A stretch of 64,000 bases of DNA from Eopsaltria australis (taxonomy: Eukaryota; Chordata; Aves; Passeriformes; Petroicidae): NCBI GenBank assembly GCA_034509425.1, contig JAVTVJ010000553.1:1054001-1118000 (forward strand), read 5' to 3'. Positions within the stretch are counted from its first letter, which is position 1. The number at the start of each line of letters is the position of its first letter. This document shows positions 32,690-44,460 of this stretch, in pieces. A program made the translations under genes and the position numbers. The notes below the pieces were generated by a model, which made no database searches, was not told the origin of the DNA, and was given only the letters and a program-made list of their open reading frames with translations.

Positions 32690-33560
32690 AATGGGGCCTG
32701 ACCCCAAGCCGACCTCCTTGTGTGGATTCCCTTTGGAATAATCTTGGTCTGGTCTTCAGGAATGGTTTTTTTTTCGGATCCCTTCTTCTCATGGATCATC
32801 AGTCCCTGATTTGTGGATGTGCCCTTGTCCCAATATCTCAATTTCTTCTGCTATCACTGTCCCTTTCTGGCCTTGCCTGTTTCGTGGGGGCTGAGGTTCT
32901 TCCCTTGCTTCCAAGTCGGGATCTTCTTCCTCTTGGGTGGGTTTGGTGGGAATTGAGTCTTCTGTGGGCCCCACCTGAAGCTGCTGGAAGAGTTGTGTCC
33001 AGCACAGGAGTCGCTGTGACCTCAATCTTCCACCAGCCTTCCCAACCTGAACCAGCTTCTTTGGAGCCTTTTTTTCCAGCACCAGAGCCTGGAATGCTTT
33101 TGGCTCTGGCTCTTTTTGTTCATATCCCACAAGTCTGGGCTTCCCTCTTCCCACCCAGGGTATTGGTGTACAATAAAACGAGGAAGAACAGGAATGGCTG
33201 AGTTGTGCAGGTGCTTTTTTTACGTGTGAAGATTCTCCCTTGCCAATATTCCATAGCTGTGTAAGAGAGGAGCGAGAGAGATTGGACACGGGAAAGCTCT
33301 GGAGAGTTTTATTTATTCCTCTGTCTCCTGGAGTGCATGAGGAGCACAAATTCTTGTAACACGACAAGGTTTTAAAGCTCTGAGCGAGCGTCTCTCTCGT
33401 GGAAAATCCTCCTGCGGAACACGGAGCGATATTTTTGTCGCCGCGGTGCCTCGGGAGCAGCTGACAGCTGCTGCTTTGTCCTGATCTGTTCTGCACTTTC
33501 CTCTTTATTGAGTGGAACCAGAGCACTCTGGGGTGGGGAGAAGAGCCCTGTTCTGGTTTT
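32690..33560. other. Sequence open on both strands, identity unknown
   Basis: The reverse strand has a 245-codon frame (33526-32789) with an acidic stretch (TQEEEDPDLEAREEPQPP), and the plus strand is open for 206 codons (32581-33201). There is no recognisable domain. A plus-strand AATAAA occurs at about 33171 (gtacaataaaacgagg), and a minus-strand AATAAATAAA lies near 33315. CpG is retained at 33370-33470. It could be a decayed LTR-type repeat, an exon-bearing region or chance. I cannot choose. Confidence 0.2.
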
Positions 33561-33859
33561 CTAGGAGTGTTTTCCCGGTTTGTGCTGTGTGATTTCCTGG
33601 GAGCACAGGGAAGGATGTGGAAACCTCAGGCAGCTCCTCCGTGGTACCTCAGAGAGCTCCTGCAGCCGGGTGTGAATTCTCTGGATGGGAAGGATCCTTA
33701 TAATTCTTTTATTTTGCTGCCCCAGTTTTTATTGAAATCCTTAAAAATCAGTGGGACACTGTGCTCCAGAGGGGCATTGATCTGCCCCTGTCCTCCAATG
33801 AAAAGGGAGGATTCTTTCAAATCTGTGATTTATCCATTACACCTTCGACTTTGCAAGAG
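33561..33859. other. Unique non-coding sequence
   Basis: Mixed sequence before a CR1. No feature is recognised. Confidence 0.4.
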
Positions 33860-34078
33860 CATGGAGTGACAGGAAAAGGGGGAATGGCTCCAAACTGAAA
33901 GGGAGCAGGGTTAGATGGGATATTGGGAAGGAATTGCTGGCTGGGAGGGTGGTGAGACACTGGAACAGGTTACTCAGAGCCTGGAAGTGTCCAAGGCCAG
34001 GTTGGATGGAATTGGAGCAATCTGGGATAGTGGAACGAGATGATTTTTCCTCCCAACTTAAATCATTCCATGATTATC
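33860..34078 (+). mobile_element. CR1 LINE 3' fragment (group I)
   Basis: From atggagtgacaggaaaaggg through gatgggatattgggaaggaa, ggtgagacactggaacaggt and ggaagtgtccaaggccaggt to a diverged terminus (ctcccaacttaaatcattcc, atgattatcac). Part of the middle around the tggctgcccc block is missing. Older than the copies near 44 and 47 kb. Confidence 0.9.
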
Positions 34079-35480
34079 ACAGTTCCAGGTTGTCACAGAT
34101 TCCTTTTATGAACTTCCACAGGTGGAAATTTCTGCTTTTGGACTATAAAATGGATCAAAGAATCAGAGAAGCTCCAGTTTAATGTGTGACACACGCAACT
34201 CTTCCATGTGGATAAAAATAATGCAAGACTCCAATAAATTACCAATATGCTCAAACAGCTCTTAATTACAAAATCTCCCATCTTACACTTTCCAACTAGG
34301 GAAATTTTTGGCTTGAAAATGTTGAATTCCTAAGCCAGGCTTTGCTTCCTATAAAAACATCAAGTCTGGTTTAAGGGGCTCTGTCAGGGCCTTTCATCCC
34401 AATTTCCATCCTTTGAATGGACTCGGCTGAAAAGGAGCTTTTCATTTCCAAAGTGTGTGGTTTCACTTAGCCAAGGAGATAATTAGGTTTGTCCTGTAGT
34501 TGTTCAGGAGCTCAGGTGTCAACTAAAGCAGGATTTCATCAGGAAATTCCTGCCTGGTGTTGTATTGATTAATGAGAATTTGCTGCAATTATAGAGAGAT
34601 AGAGAACAATTATCTACCTGCCCTGGAGGAGGAACAGGAGTGCACTAAAAATAAGGAACTCGATAAAAGAGAAGCACAGATGTAGTGGGAATGAATAAAT
34701 AACATTTGCAGTTGTGGCACTGAATTAGTTCTCCGTGCTGTGGGAATTTGCAAGAGGGAAAAGGGAGAGGAGGGGGAAATCAGTGGAGGGAAAAGTGAGG
34801 GAAGGACAAATCCTCACCTTCCCTGGGCTCCTCTTTCCTTCCTGTTCTCCTGGCTGTGGCCAGGAATGTTTGGATTGGGACAGCACATCCAACACCCTCA
34901 TTTTTCAGCAAAGAATTCAACAGAGAATTGTCCCCTGTGCTCAGCTGGACAGAGAATTCTCCATTTCAACTTCAGAAGCATCTGAGCATCTTTTTTTTTT
35001 TGATTCTCATCTCTGCTTAGCCAGGACTCCTGCACAGGACTTGAGGGATGGAATTCCCAAATCCAATCCTTCATTCCTGCAGTTTTCCTCCTTTAGTGGG
35101 CTCAGCTTCAAGTGTGACCTCCCCACCCCCTGCCAAGGAGGTTTCGTGGCTTCTCCCAGAGACAAACAGTTGGTAAACTGCAAATCCAGGGCATTTTCCA
35201 TCTGTGGGAATCAGGAATGGGGGATAATGCAATCAGAGTGGAAATCGTGGTTTTGAGGTTTTTGGCGGCAGCACACGGAGAGAAAATAAACATTTTATGT
35301 TCAAAACCATTTTAAATGAGAACAGATCCTGTCTATGCTGAAAGAAAATGAGCTTGGGGAGCTTTTCCTTCTTTGTTTCATTCTGGAGATATCAGGTGAG
35401 GGGTTGTGATATCCAGACTGAAGCATGAGGATACTTGGAATTTCCAGCAGCTCTTAATTGCTGTTTTTCACAGAGGTAGA
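34079..35480. other. Unique non-coding sequence, no gene seen
   Basis: AT-rich at 34140-34290 and 34540-34720 (caattatagagagatagaga), with a T run at 34990-35000. A plus-strand frame of 173 codons (34735-35256) starts in purine-rich sequence and matches nothing. No gene is supported. Confidence 0.35.
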
Positions 35481-36175
35481 GTAGAAAACAGGGTGGTTAG
35501 GAGGTGGTGGAGTAACTCTGGAGTTACTTGGAGTTGTTTTAGTGAGGTTCAATCTCAGGAGAGATCGATCTGGGCAATCTCCACTGTTTTTTTAAGGAAA
35601 GGTTGGACAAATTTTCCCAGACTTGTGAGGAAAATGACATCAAGGAGCAAACTGTTGATCCTCATCCCCTCTCCTCTATCCCCGCTGGAGGCTACAGGGG
35701 TGGAAAAAGGCAAAAAGAGGAGTTGGGGGTTTTCAGCTTGTGGCTCCTGCTGTCATTCCTGAGGAATATTCCTGGAAATGGATTCCAGTTCCACATTTAA
35801 AAGATGATTTTGACTTTTTAACAATTAAATCCCAACCCAGTGGCAAAAAGCCTTTGCACAGAGGAGCTGGAATTTGGCAGGACAGTGTTTTCTCTCTGGA
35901 TATGAGAGAGGATTTAGGGATGAATCAAATAATCTCCTCCTCTCTCCCAGCCTGATGTTTGCCCTCAGACTCAGCTTTTTCCTCAGGATTTCTCCTCATG
36001 GATTTGCTGGGATAGATCCTGGAAACCAATCCATGCCTTGGGGTGGGCACTGTGGGATTTGGGCCCCTTCCAGCTGCGAGTTCCAACCTTCTTCCTTGGG
36101 ATTATCCAACCTTGGGATTATCCAACCTTGCACTAACCGGAGTCTTCCAGTTATTTAATAATAATTAAAGTAATG
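35481..36175. other. Unique non-coding sequence, no gene seen
   Basis: Mixed sequence. A 20-bp unit is doubled at 36093-36130 (gggattatccaacctt twice). No repeat family or coding motif is recognised. Confidence 0.4.
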
Positions 36176-36216
36176 AAAATAATGATCATGATGATAATAA
36201 TAATAATAATACTTAA
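36176..36216. repeat. AAT trinucleotide microsatellite
   Basis: A short run of AAT/GAT units (gataataataataataatac) preceded by atgatcatgatg. About seven consistent triplets, likely length-variable. Confidence 0.85.
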
Positions 36217-37215
36217 AAATTAATCCTTGGCTTAAACAACTAAACTCAAGGATTTGGAGGGAAAACACAGCCATGGGAGCTGAATTCCTGTAATTCTAGA
36301 GAAAGGAATGTCCTGAGCTGGATTGATGAGACTGTTGGACATGAAATACAGGGTGTGGTGAAGAACACAGGGAAAACACACAGAAGGAAAAGATCTTTCC
36401 TGGCCCATCACCCTGTCCCAGAAAAGATCATGGATTGATCCTGGTTGATATCGTGCTTCCAGAAAATTTTCTGTGATGGAGATCCCACGATTCTCCTGCA
36501 GTCCCTCACTGCTACTCGTGTCTAAGGAAAAACATTTAATTTTTGGGATTTCTTGGTTTGGATCAGCACCACGAACCTTTGTTGCTCCTCCCAAAGGTGC
36601 TCCAGGAATTGCTGGGAATTGCAGGTTGCTGCAGTGATGAGTCAGTGCAGTGGGACTCCAATTCCTAATAAATTAAATATTCCTCATTAAAGTCATTAAC
36701 AATGCCCAAATCCCAACTGCGCTGTGGGAATGAGTGGATCAACCTGGCTACAGCATTCCCTGCTGGCTGCAAAGGGATTTCACAAATATTTCCCATTTTT
36801 CCTCTTGTATTTTGTGGATTTTGGTGGCATGAGGAGGTGGGAGAGGGAGCAGCTCCTCAGCCTTGGCGTGACTGAGCCACGGCTCCGTGTGCTGCCGGCT
36901 GGAAAACCTCCCTGGAAATCTCATTCCTTGGTTGGCTTTTCCAGCGGAACAGGGCCATTATGGATGTGTCAGCTTGGACAAGGGAAGTCCACGAGGCTGA
37001 GGTGACAGATGGGGCCATCAACACCTCCAGGATGGGGAATTGTTGTCCATCAGTCTTGGGTAATGTTCTATGTCCGAGCACTTCCAGGACTAAGAGCTCA
37101 TTCCCTGCTCCCCATGAGCGATCCCAGGCATTTTTTGGGATGGTTCCACCCCTCTCCTGGCTGATGGGAAGGGATGGAAGATCAGAAACAAGGATGGAAG
37201 AGTCTTTACCACTTA
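36217..37215. other. Unique non-coding sequence, no gene seen
   Basis: Mixed sequence. Frames on both strands around 36232-37289 reach about 120 codons without recognisable domains. Confidence 0.38.
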
Positions 37216-37504
37216 ATTGCCCTCTGGGAGCGCTCCCAGGCTATATTCATATTTTAATACTCTCATATCAGTTTTCTTTGCTCTGTTAGCAGGCAAATTC
37301 CAGCATTATTGATTTGCTCCAGGCACTGGATCTATGGATTCTTTATGGAGAGAGTCAGGCAGCCGTAGTTTTAAATTAATGGAATAATTTTGCCTTTACA
37401 ATCCTTTCATGAGCTCTCGGAGCCGTGTTTGGGATGTGACAATCCTCCTGTTGCCTATATTGTTTCAGCTAATGGCTCCTCTGTTATGGGATAATTCCGA
37501 GGTC
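37216..37504. other. Non-repetitive block, possible conserved noncoding element
   Basis: AT-core-rich, complex sequence (ctatattcatattttaatac, ttaaattaatggaataattt) with few GGGA words, lying immediately 5' of a CR1 copy. No coding frame is recognised. Confidence 0.28.
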
Positions 37505-37775
37505 CTGGTCTCTAATGCAGCTGGAATGGGATAATTTTTCTCCACTTGGCAGAAGGGAGGGAAGCTGCCTTTTCCCTGGAAATGAAATGCTTTGGGCACT
37601 GAGGGAGGGCAGAAAGTGAGAGGTGAGGAGTTCCCATCCCTGCAGGTGCCCAAGGAATTCCTGGATGTGGCACTCAGTGCTCCGGGCTGGGGACAAGGTG
37701 GGCATTGGGCACAGCTTGGTCTCGATGATCCCAAAGATCTTTTCCAGCCCCAGCGATTCTGGGATTCTGTGAGTG
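37505..37775 (+). mobile_element. CR1 LINE 3' fragment (group III)
   Basis: Similarity starts in the ctggaatgggataatttttc region and is clear from aggtgcccaaggaattcctg and gatgtggcactcagtgctcc to the terminus (tcgatgatcccaaagatctt, ttccagccccagcgattctg). About 270 bp and well diverged in its 5' half. Confidence 0.85.
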
Positions 37776-38883
37776 AGAAGATGTGGGAATCCATGACTAT
37801 CCTTCATCAGAATTCCGACACCCAAAGTCCAAATCAGAGCCAAAGTTCTGGACATGAGTCCTCGCCAAAACTGGGCGTCTCTGTTCCCCTCAAACTCCAG
37901 CTCTGGGTGCAACCATGGTGTTGTCTCACAGCAGAAGTGAATGGAAAGGCCTGGAAGCAGCTTCCTTGAGGGAAGGTGTCCCTGTGGAAGAGGATCCATT
38001 GACCTGGAGCAGAAGAGCTCTTGGCCCCGAAGTTCCTTCAAGGTCACATCCTCTGGTGCACCAATTAAATTTGGTGACCTGGCTTGGTGACCAAGCCATG
38101 TGTCCACATCTGATCCACACTGGCCTCTGTTAATTCCAGGCTGGCTTTTTACTCCTGATTTTTGTCCTTCAGGGTGTTCTTACTCAAGGAATATCTGCCC
38201 TGTGCCCTGGGATTTGTGTGTGCAGTGAGAACTGCTTGATAAACCTTCAGATTTACCTGATGTCAGCTGGAGGGAGACCTCAAGGGCTGTTTTTTAGAAT
38301 GCTTGGGATCAGAGGGAGACATTTTCCTGCTGCTCAGCCTCTCCAATCACCTCATCTTCATGTCTCTAATTTACATTCCCCCCCCCTAAAAGCATGAAAG
38401 CAAATAAACACCACAATAGCAGTTCTGTTAATGACCAGAAACTGAGGTAATTCACATTATTTTTCTTTTTTAACTTTTTTAACCTTCTTATTTTTGTCTT
38501 TCTATGGTCCCAAATCGTCCAAAGCTCCATTTCTGTTTCCCAGGAGCAGCGTGTTGCACCTGTGGCTTGTGGTCACCCCGTTGTCCCTGCCTGGAGGTGG
38601 AACATTCCAAGAGGGGGACGTTCCTTATCCATTCAGGGCTGGGTTTCGAGGGAAAAGATTCCTTGCTCTTCCATGAGTGATGGATGAAATGCCAAAGGCC
38701 CAAGTGCTTCCCATGGTTTATTCCTTAAACAAAGCTTGTCCTGGGTGTTTGGGAGCAAAGCTGAATCTTCACCTCCAGGGAATCCTTTTTCCTTCTCTCT
38801 ATAAAAATTGTATTATTTTCCTGTACATTCTTTAAAGATTTCTGCCCAAAAGGGGCTTCTAGAAAGAAAATTGGGAGTTCTAA
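37776..38883. other. Unique non-coding sequence, no gene seen
   Basis: Mixed sequence with a C8 run near 38380 and a T-rich patch at 38459-38492. Frames on both strands are unrecognised. Confidence 0.38.
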
Positions 38884-38976
38884 CCCTGGTCTAGTGGAAG
38901 AGGTCCCTGCCCACAGCAGGGATTTGGGATTGAGAGGTTTTTCAGGTCCCTTCCAACCCAAAAAACCTGGGATTCA
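38884..38976 (+). mobile_element. CR1 LINE 3' fragment (group I)
   Basis: From ccctggtctagtggaagagg through tccctgcccacagcaggg to a terminus with local damage (cttccaacccaaaaaacctg). About 90 bp remain. The ggtctagtgg start matches the copy at 51973, so both belong to the same sublineage. Confidence 0.87.
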
Positions 38977-39300
38977 ATGAAAACAAAGTGCAAATACATC
39001 ACTCACGAGCTGCGTAGTTCTGATCACCTGGGATGTGAAATTCTGGGACCAAACCAAGTCGAAAAGGGATAATTGTTGTAGATTTGCTTTGGAGCCTGCT
39101 GGACCTGGGGGAGGTGGCTTTGTGTGGTTATGGGATCCGTGGCTGTGGGTTAAATTCTGCTGCTGGAGCCGAGTGGAGCAGCAGCGACAGAATACATGGA
39201 ACAATAGCGACAAGATTCGTGGAGCAGCAATGAGAGAATTCACGGAGCAGCACCAGCCACACGCTCTGAGCAGCTCAAATTTGCCCAAGTAATTAAAGTG
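38977..39300. other. Unique sequence with a small tandem motif
   Basis: At 39165-39255 a ~23-bp motif (gtggagcagcagcgacagaa) recurs three to four times with changes. The rest is ordinary mixed sequence. Confidence 0.5.
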
Positions 39301-39600
39301 TCACTTCAGGCTCTTGGAGAAGCGTGACTTTGCCGCAGCCACCGGCTCTGGGACGCCGCTGACGGTAATTCCCCCTCGTCAACGCTCCAGCCCCGAGTTC
39401 TGGGCGCTCGGTGACCTTGATTAAACAAATCGAGCGGTTCAAGTACATAATTTAAAAGTTCTGTTCAAACACCAGATTTCGATGCCATTGCCGCTTTCCC
39501 GGAAAATGAAGGATTTAATGCTCCCATCCCGGCTAAATGGACTCGGCGGCGCTCGGGCTGGAAGGACGGCACGGCGGATTAGGGAGCCATTGTGGGAAGT
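39301..39600. other. CpG-retaining patch
   Basis: I count 24 CpG dinucleotides between about 39331 and 39580, far above the surrounding kilobases, with GC-rich and AT-core sequence interleaved (gaccttgattaaacaaatcg). There is no coding match. Such patches in birds can be weak CpG islands or conserved elements. No TSS signal is decisive. Confidence 0.4.
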
Positions 39601-40473
39601 GTCATTGGGAACCTGTAATTTTCCTGTCTCTCCCTCTTCCGTCAATGCTCCATTTCCATGGCGAATTTCAGGAGACAAATGCATTCGTTCAGCTGGGCCG
39701 GGAGGGTTTTTGCTCCTGAAGTCTGCAGGATTTGGGGCTCGGCACGGGAATTTAAGGTGGAAATGTGCAAACGGGAAAATTGTTGCCCAGCATGATGGGT
39801 GCCTTTAAATATTGGGAATTTACAGCTGGTGCAGCTGACAGAGTATTTTTTATGCTGATAATTGCATATTAACCTAAAGGTTTGTGGGTTTTGAGGTTTT
39901 ACTGAGGGGTTTTTTGGGGTTTAACTGGCTCTAATCATTCATCTCGGACAGCTCTGGCAGATCCTGCCCTGTCCATAAAAAGTATCCAACAATCCATTAA
40001 CCGCTCAACCTGAAAGCAGCCTGTGAGAATATTATTGAGTCCTCTCTTTATTACTGAATTTAATGGGATGAACACTCACCCTGCAAAATATGATTGACTT
40101 CCTTTCCCCCTGCTGAACCGGACCATAAGCTCAGGGCTGCCTTGGGGTGGGCGCTCACCTGGCTCGTTCACTGTGAGATTTATCAATTTCCAGCCACTTA
40201 AACTCAGATTAAAGCCAGGCTGACTCATGGTGCAGTAATTAAGGTTCCACACAGTGTCCCTTTATAGCCCTAATTACATAATTATGGCTGTGCTCTGATT
40301 TGGGCTTTCTATTTTTAGTTGTTAGTGGGCAGCCCCGTGGCTCATCCTCTGTGTCCTGCGAGGAACTCTGGCCTCTGCAATGATGTTTTTTTTGGCTTTG
40401 TGGTCCTTTATTCCTGAGAGAAGGTTTAAAAAAAGATGGGGAGTGTTGTGAATTAGTAAAGGCTGGGATTTTA
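39601..40473. other. Non-repetitive block, possible conserved noncoding element
   Basis: Includes atgctgataattgcatatta near 39853, tcaatttccagccacttaaa, and the AT-core cluster agccctaattacataattat near 40266. Repeat-free until the CR1 at 40474. A regulatory role is inferred from texture. Confidence 0.27.
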
Positions 40474-40602
40474 TGGAATCAGAGAATCCCAGAGTGGTTT
40501 GGGTTGGTTGGGATGTTAAATCCCATCCCATTCCACCCCTTTCCACTATCCCAGGTTGCTCCAAACCTCATCCAACCTTGGACACATCCAGGGATGGAGA
40601 AA
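40474..40602 (-). mobile_element. CR1 LINE 3' fragment (group I)
   Basis: The plus strand reads cccagagtggtttgggttgg, then ttgggatgttaaatcccatc, ccctttccactatcccaggt and tgctccaaacctcatccaac, ending near ggacacatccagggatgg. The gcagggacac segment is lost. About 130 bp. Confidence 0.9.
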
Positions 40603-41060
40603 TCTGATTTATAGGAGCCCCTCCAAGAGCAGCCCTTGTGGCCTGGCTGCTGAGAGCTGGTGAGAAAAGCTTTGGAATAAAAAGCTCTTTATTTTTGGAG
40701 AGAAGTTTTTGGTGAGAGCTGGGGGGATTTCTGACAGATCCCTCTGAAAGTAAACGTGAGTGGATTTGGGATGAAAAGCGGACGAAACTTTCACTTAACC
40801 CAAAAAAGCTGAGAAAAACATTCACGCTGGGAATGAAAACCTGGGAAAAAACAGAGTGATTCCCACCCTTCCAAATTTGTTCCTTTTCTGTCCTCTCCGG
40901 TGACTCCGCTCCCTAATTCATGAGCAAAGGGAATGCTTTCCCCCGGAGAGCCGGTGCTGCTGGGGGTGGGTGCTGCTCCTACAGGCAGAGCACATTCCCC
41001 ACCGCACTCTGTCGGATTCCCATTAATGAACTGGAAATGTTTCTGCCAGGAGGATGAAGA
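40603..41060. other. Unique non-coding sequence, no gene seen
   Basis: Mixed sequence. Two overlapping reverse-strand frames (40568-40825 and 40609-40794) match nothing. No feature is recognised. Confidence 0.4.
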
Positions 41061-41365
41061 AGCTGACACTGATAAATGGCGCTGGCGATGAAAACCGCCC
41101 ACGATTGCCAAGCAGCCGCCGCCGTTCCGTGCGTCCTCTGCAGATCCCGCTGCTCCGAGGAGGAGCTGGGAACTTTGGGAAGCTGCTGCTGCAGCTTAGA
41201 TGTTATTTCCTTCTGGTTAGTTTCATTTTATACAGATTTTCCAAAGGTAAAATCAAGCAGCGAGCACCCAGGTCTGCGGCACACGCCTGGTGTGGCTTCT
41301 GTCGGTGCCCCACATCCCTTGGGAAATGCGTTTTTAGGGAATTCTCTGGAGAATGCAATGATTAT
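41061..41365. other. CpG-retaining patch and flank
   Basis: The first ~110 bp hold a dozen or so CpGs (gcgctggcgatgaaaaccgc, agcagccgccgccgttccgt). Frames are open on the plus strand in two registers (41054-41407 and 41076-41375) but have no recognisable domain. May be a small CpG-rich element. Confidence 0.3.
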
Positions 41366-41515
41366 AAAATCATAGGATCACAGAGTCTGGATGGGAAGGG
41401 ACATTAAAGATCATCTCATTCCATCTTCTGACACTTTCCACCATCCCAGCTCGCTCCAAACCCCATCCACCCTGACCTTGGACGCTTCCAGGGATGGGAA
41501 GTTTATCCCTGATCC
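41366..41515 (-). mobile_element. CR1 LINE 3' fragment (group I-like, old)
   Basis: The plus strand opens aaatcataggatcacagagt, ctggatgggaagggacatta, aagatcatctcattccatct. It passes through accatcccagctcgctccaa and ends near gacgcttccagggatggg. It keeps the agatcatct segment lost in most other copies, so it is nearer the ancestral CR1 end and probably older. Confidence 0.87.
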
Positions 41516-41960
41516 CAAGACCTTGCTTGGGATGGCTGCAGGAAGATTCTTTCCTTGAATCCCTCTTGAAATTCAGGCTCCAGAGTGACTTTGCGGCCAG
41601 GTTAGTGAAAAATCCATATGTTAGAATAATGCAGGGGGTAATGAACGACTCCTTAATAGCTGGGCAATACAGCTGCAGCCAGCTCAATAAAGCTCTGGAT
41701 CCTCTCCTTCCCCTCCACGGGCTTTTAAAATAAACCATAAATTCCTGGAGTTTTACTACTGAGAGACTTAACTATTCAAGTAGGCAAAGTGAAATTTATA
41801 TTGGACTGGGAGAAAATGAATGCCTGAGCCTCCTTTATAGTCAGAGCAAGGCTGACTGTGCCAGGCTGCCCTTTCGTAAAAGGGGAAAAATGTGAATTTA
41901 CAATTTAAGCGGGGATAAAACACCCCATGAACAGCTGCTGGTGGTCACTGCTGGAATTTC
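41516..41960. other. Non-repetitive block, possible conserved noncoding element
   Basis: Complex AT-core sequence (aaaatccatatgttagaata, ctccttaatagctgggcaat) with few GGGA words. No coding similarity. Confidence 0.25.
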
Positions 41961-42590
41961 TGCTCCACAAAGAGCATCAGGGAGGCTCGAGGAAGAGCTG
42001 AGCCCTTTCTCCAATTTTTATTCCAGGGTTGTAAAATAACTTCATCCCCATGTGTCCCATCCTTTTCCAGTCGCTGGATTTCCAATCCCCATTTCCATTT
42101 TTTTTGTGGGCTCTGTTAGAGAGGTTTTGGTTTTGAAGCGAGACAATCCCATGAGGCAAAGAATTCTTCTCCTCTGCCACAAATCCAGGGAAATCCTGGC
42201 TGCTCCCAAAACACCGGGAAGGCTCCACCATCTGCATTTATAAGGAATTTGGGGGGATTTTTGTGACATTTTTGGGGTGAGCAAGAATCAGTCCCATCAC
42301 TCTGCCCCAAAGAGATACGAGGTAAAGTTTAGGGTCAGGATATTCAATCCTTTTCCATCCCCTTTTGGTGAAACTCTTTGGCTTTTTGGATGTTGTGTTT
42401 CTTTCTGGAATGTTTTTTTTTTTTAATCCCTGGGTTCACGGTGAGCTGACAGAGAGAGGGAAGTGCAAAGGGAATTCAGATTTGGGCCTGGTTATGATTA
42501 CAGGGATTTTTCCCATTTTTTCCTAGGATTTTCCAGAGAGAAAAATGCCTGATAATGAGAGCTGAATTTGAATTTTGTGGGTTTTTTTTT
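41961..42590. other. Unique non-coding sequence, no gene seen
   Basis: Mixed sequence with T runs at 42411-42424 and 42578-42592. No repeat family is recognised. Confidence 0.4.
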
Positions 42591-42970
42591 TTTTCTGTTG
42601 CATGAGCCAGTTTTAATATTTGGATTTAATTCAGGCTCGCTGCAATTAGGGAATGGACAGGACATTTATTTCCTGGGAGTTAGAGTGATTAATAAAGATG
42701 TTAATCTCCTTAGAACACTCCCATTTTATATTTATATGAATTTTTTTAGCTGAGGCGTTGAGGGACTCACAATTAACGGGGCTCCAGCATTTCCAAGGCT
42801 TTTCCTTGGTTATTAAATGTGATTTTTTTAATGTTTCCATGGAAATTTGGATGAATCCCTCCATTTTTTCTTAGCCCGAATTGTAAATTTTCCCAGTTTG
42901 AAAAAGAAATGTGCTGTACTCAACGACTTCATCAGTGAGGCTGTTCCCTTGATGGCATTTTAATGTCACT
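42591..42970. other. AT-core-rich block, possible noncoding element
   Basis: Contains gattaataaagatgttaatc and attttatatttatatgaatt. Repeat-free and complex. Small frames on both strands are unrecognised. Confidence 0.22.
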
Positions 42971-44054
42971 TGGTGTCTAATGATGTCACTCCTTCATTCA
43001 GACAGGAGGGACACGATGCATTCCAGGAGGTGGGAGCTGGGCTTGGATAAATGGAACCTGGCAGTGGTTAAAAAGTGGGGATGATTAATCACAGGGATCA
43101 CTTCAGAAAGGAAAATGGTAAATGGATCCTTGAGGGGGCTTTGAAATCACTGGGGCTGGCTCATGAATGACTTGACCCAGCTGCAGGATGAGGGATTTGG
43201 GAATATTTGTGTCCCCAGAGAAGAAATTCCCACCCCTGGGGCGATGTCTGTGAGGGATCTGTTGTGTGCAGGGTCTCTGATGGGTTTCTCGCTGTGTCTG
43301 TGTCCTGGCAGCCCAGAAAATTCCCTAAATTTGATATTTTGGAACTCCTCTGTTGCAAACGGAGTAGTTCCAAAAATGCAGATTGATTTAGGTGGAATAA
43401 ACCCCAATGGAGCTTCCCAGTTCTCCCTTTTTCTTTTCCTACACCCAACCATCCCAGGAAATTCCCAAGCCTGAGCTGTGTTAAGGTGAATCACTGAGAA
43501 ACTTCAGGAATTTGATCCTGATCTGTGCCTGTACTTTCTTGCCCTGATTTTTCCTTATCCACAACCCCTTTAATTACCAGGATTTCGTGGCCCTGAGCTG
43601 CACAAGTGCTCTGGGTGTTTAATTACCTGAATAAACCCAAATTCCGTGCCTGTTGCTAACGAGGGATTTGCTCTGTGGCACTGGCAGCTCCTGGCTGCTC
43701 ACATTTGGCCCTGCTGAACGTTTTTGGGTTGTCCCTTCTCCAGGTGAGTGGAGAACAGCCTGGATTGATGTGCACGGAGCAGAGCTCTCAGCTGAGTTTA
43801 AGAGCTGGATAAACAGCTTTCCACCAAGGGAAATATTAATCCTTTCCATGAACTCAGATGGAAAAATCCAGGGCAAACAGGAATATTAATAAACCTCCAT
43901 GGTTTGGAGTGCTGTGGTCACGGGCAGGGCTCGGTCAGGGCTTCTTCCCATCCATCCCCTTGGTGCTGGTTGCTCTTCTGGGTGCTGCCATGGGATTTGG
44001 GATGGGGTTGAGATCACCTGGATGGGTTTCCCAGACTCCAGTGGAAATTGGGAA
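42971..44054. other. Unique non-coding sequence, no gene seen
   Basis: Mixed sequence. Opposite-strand frames at 43147-43494 overlap. No repeat family or coding motif is recognised up to the CR1. Confidence 0.38.
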
Positions 44055-44460
44055 TATCCTTCACAGTGAAAGACAGTCTGGGGGAACTGGGAATGTTCAC
44101 CTGGAGAAGAGAAGGCTCCAGGGAGAGCTCAGAGCCCTTTCCATGGCCTAAAGGGGCTCCAGGAGAGCTGGAGAGGGACTAGGAAAAAGAACATGGAATG
44201 ATAGAACACAGGGAGTGGCTTCCCACTGCCAGAGGGCAGGGATGGATGGGGTACAGGGAATTAGGAATTCCTGTCTGGGAGGGTGGGGAGGGGCTGGGCT
44301 GGAATTCCCAGATTTGCTGTGGCTGCCCCTGGATCCCTGGCAGTGCCCAAGGCCAGGCTGGAGCAGCCTGGGACAGTGGGAGGTGTCCCTGCCCATGGCA
44401 GGGTCTGGAATGGGATGGGATTTATGATCCCTCCCAACCCAAACCATTCTGGAATAGTGT
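44055..44460 (+). mobile_element. CR1 LINE 3' portion (group I, well preserved)
   Basis: About 405 bp, starting in the pre-UTR segment (cacctggagaagagaaggct, gggagagctcagagcccttt). It runs through ggggctccaggagagctgga, gagggcagggatggatgggg, ggagggtggggaggggctgg and cccagatttgctgtggctgc to the terminus (cccaacccaaaccattctgg). Closely similar to the copy at 47165, suggesting recent activity of this lineage. Confidence 0.95.

Noticed and set aside
35480..35640. Possible CR1 copy (ggtggtggagtaactctgga, ggaaaggttggacaaat)
   Set aside because: Only scattered words match. Segment order and terminus are absent.
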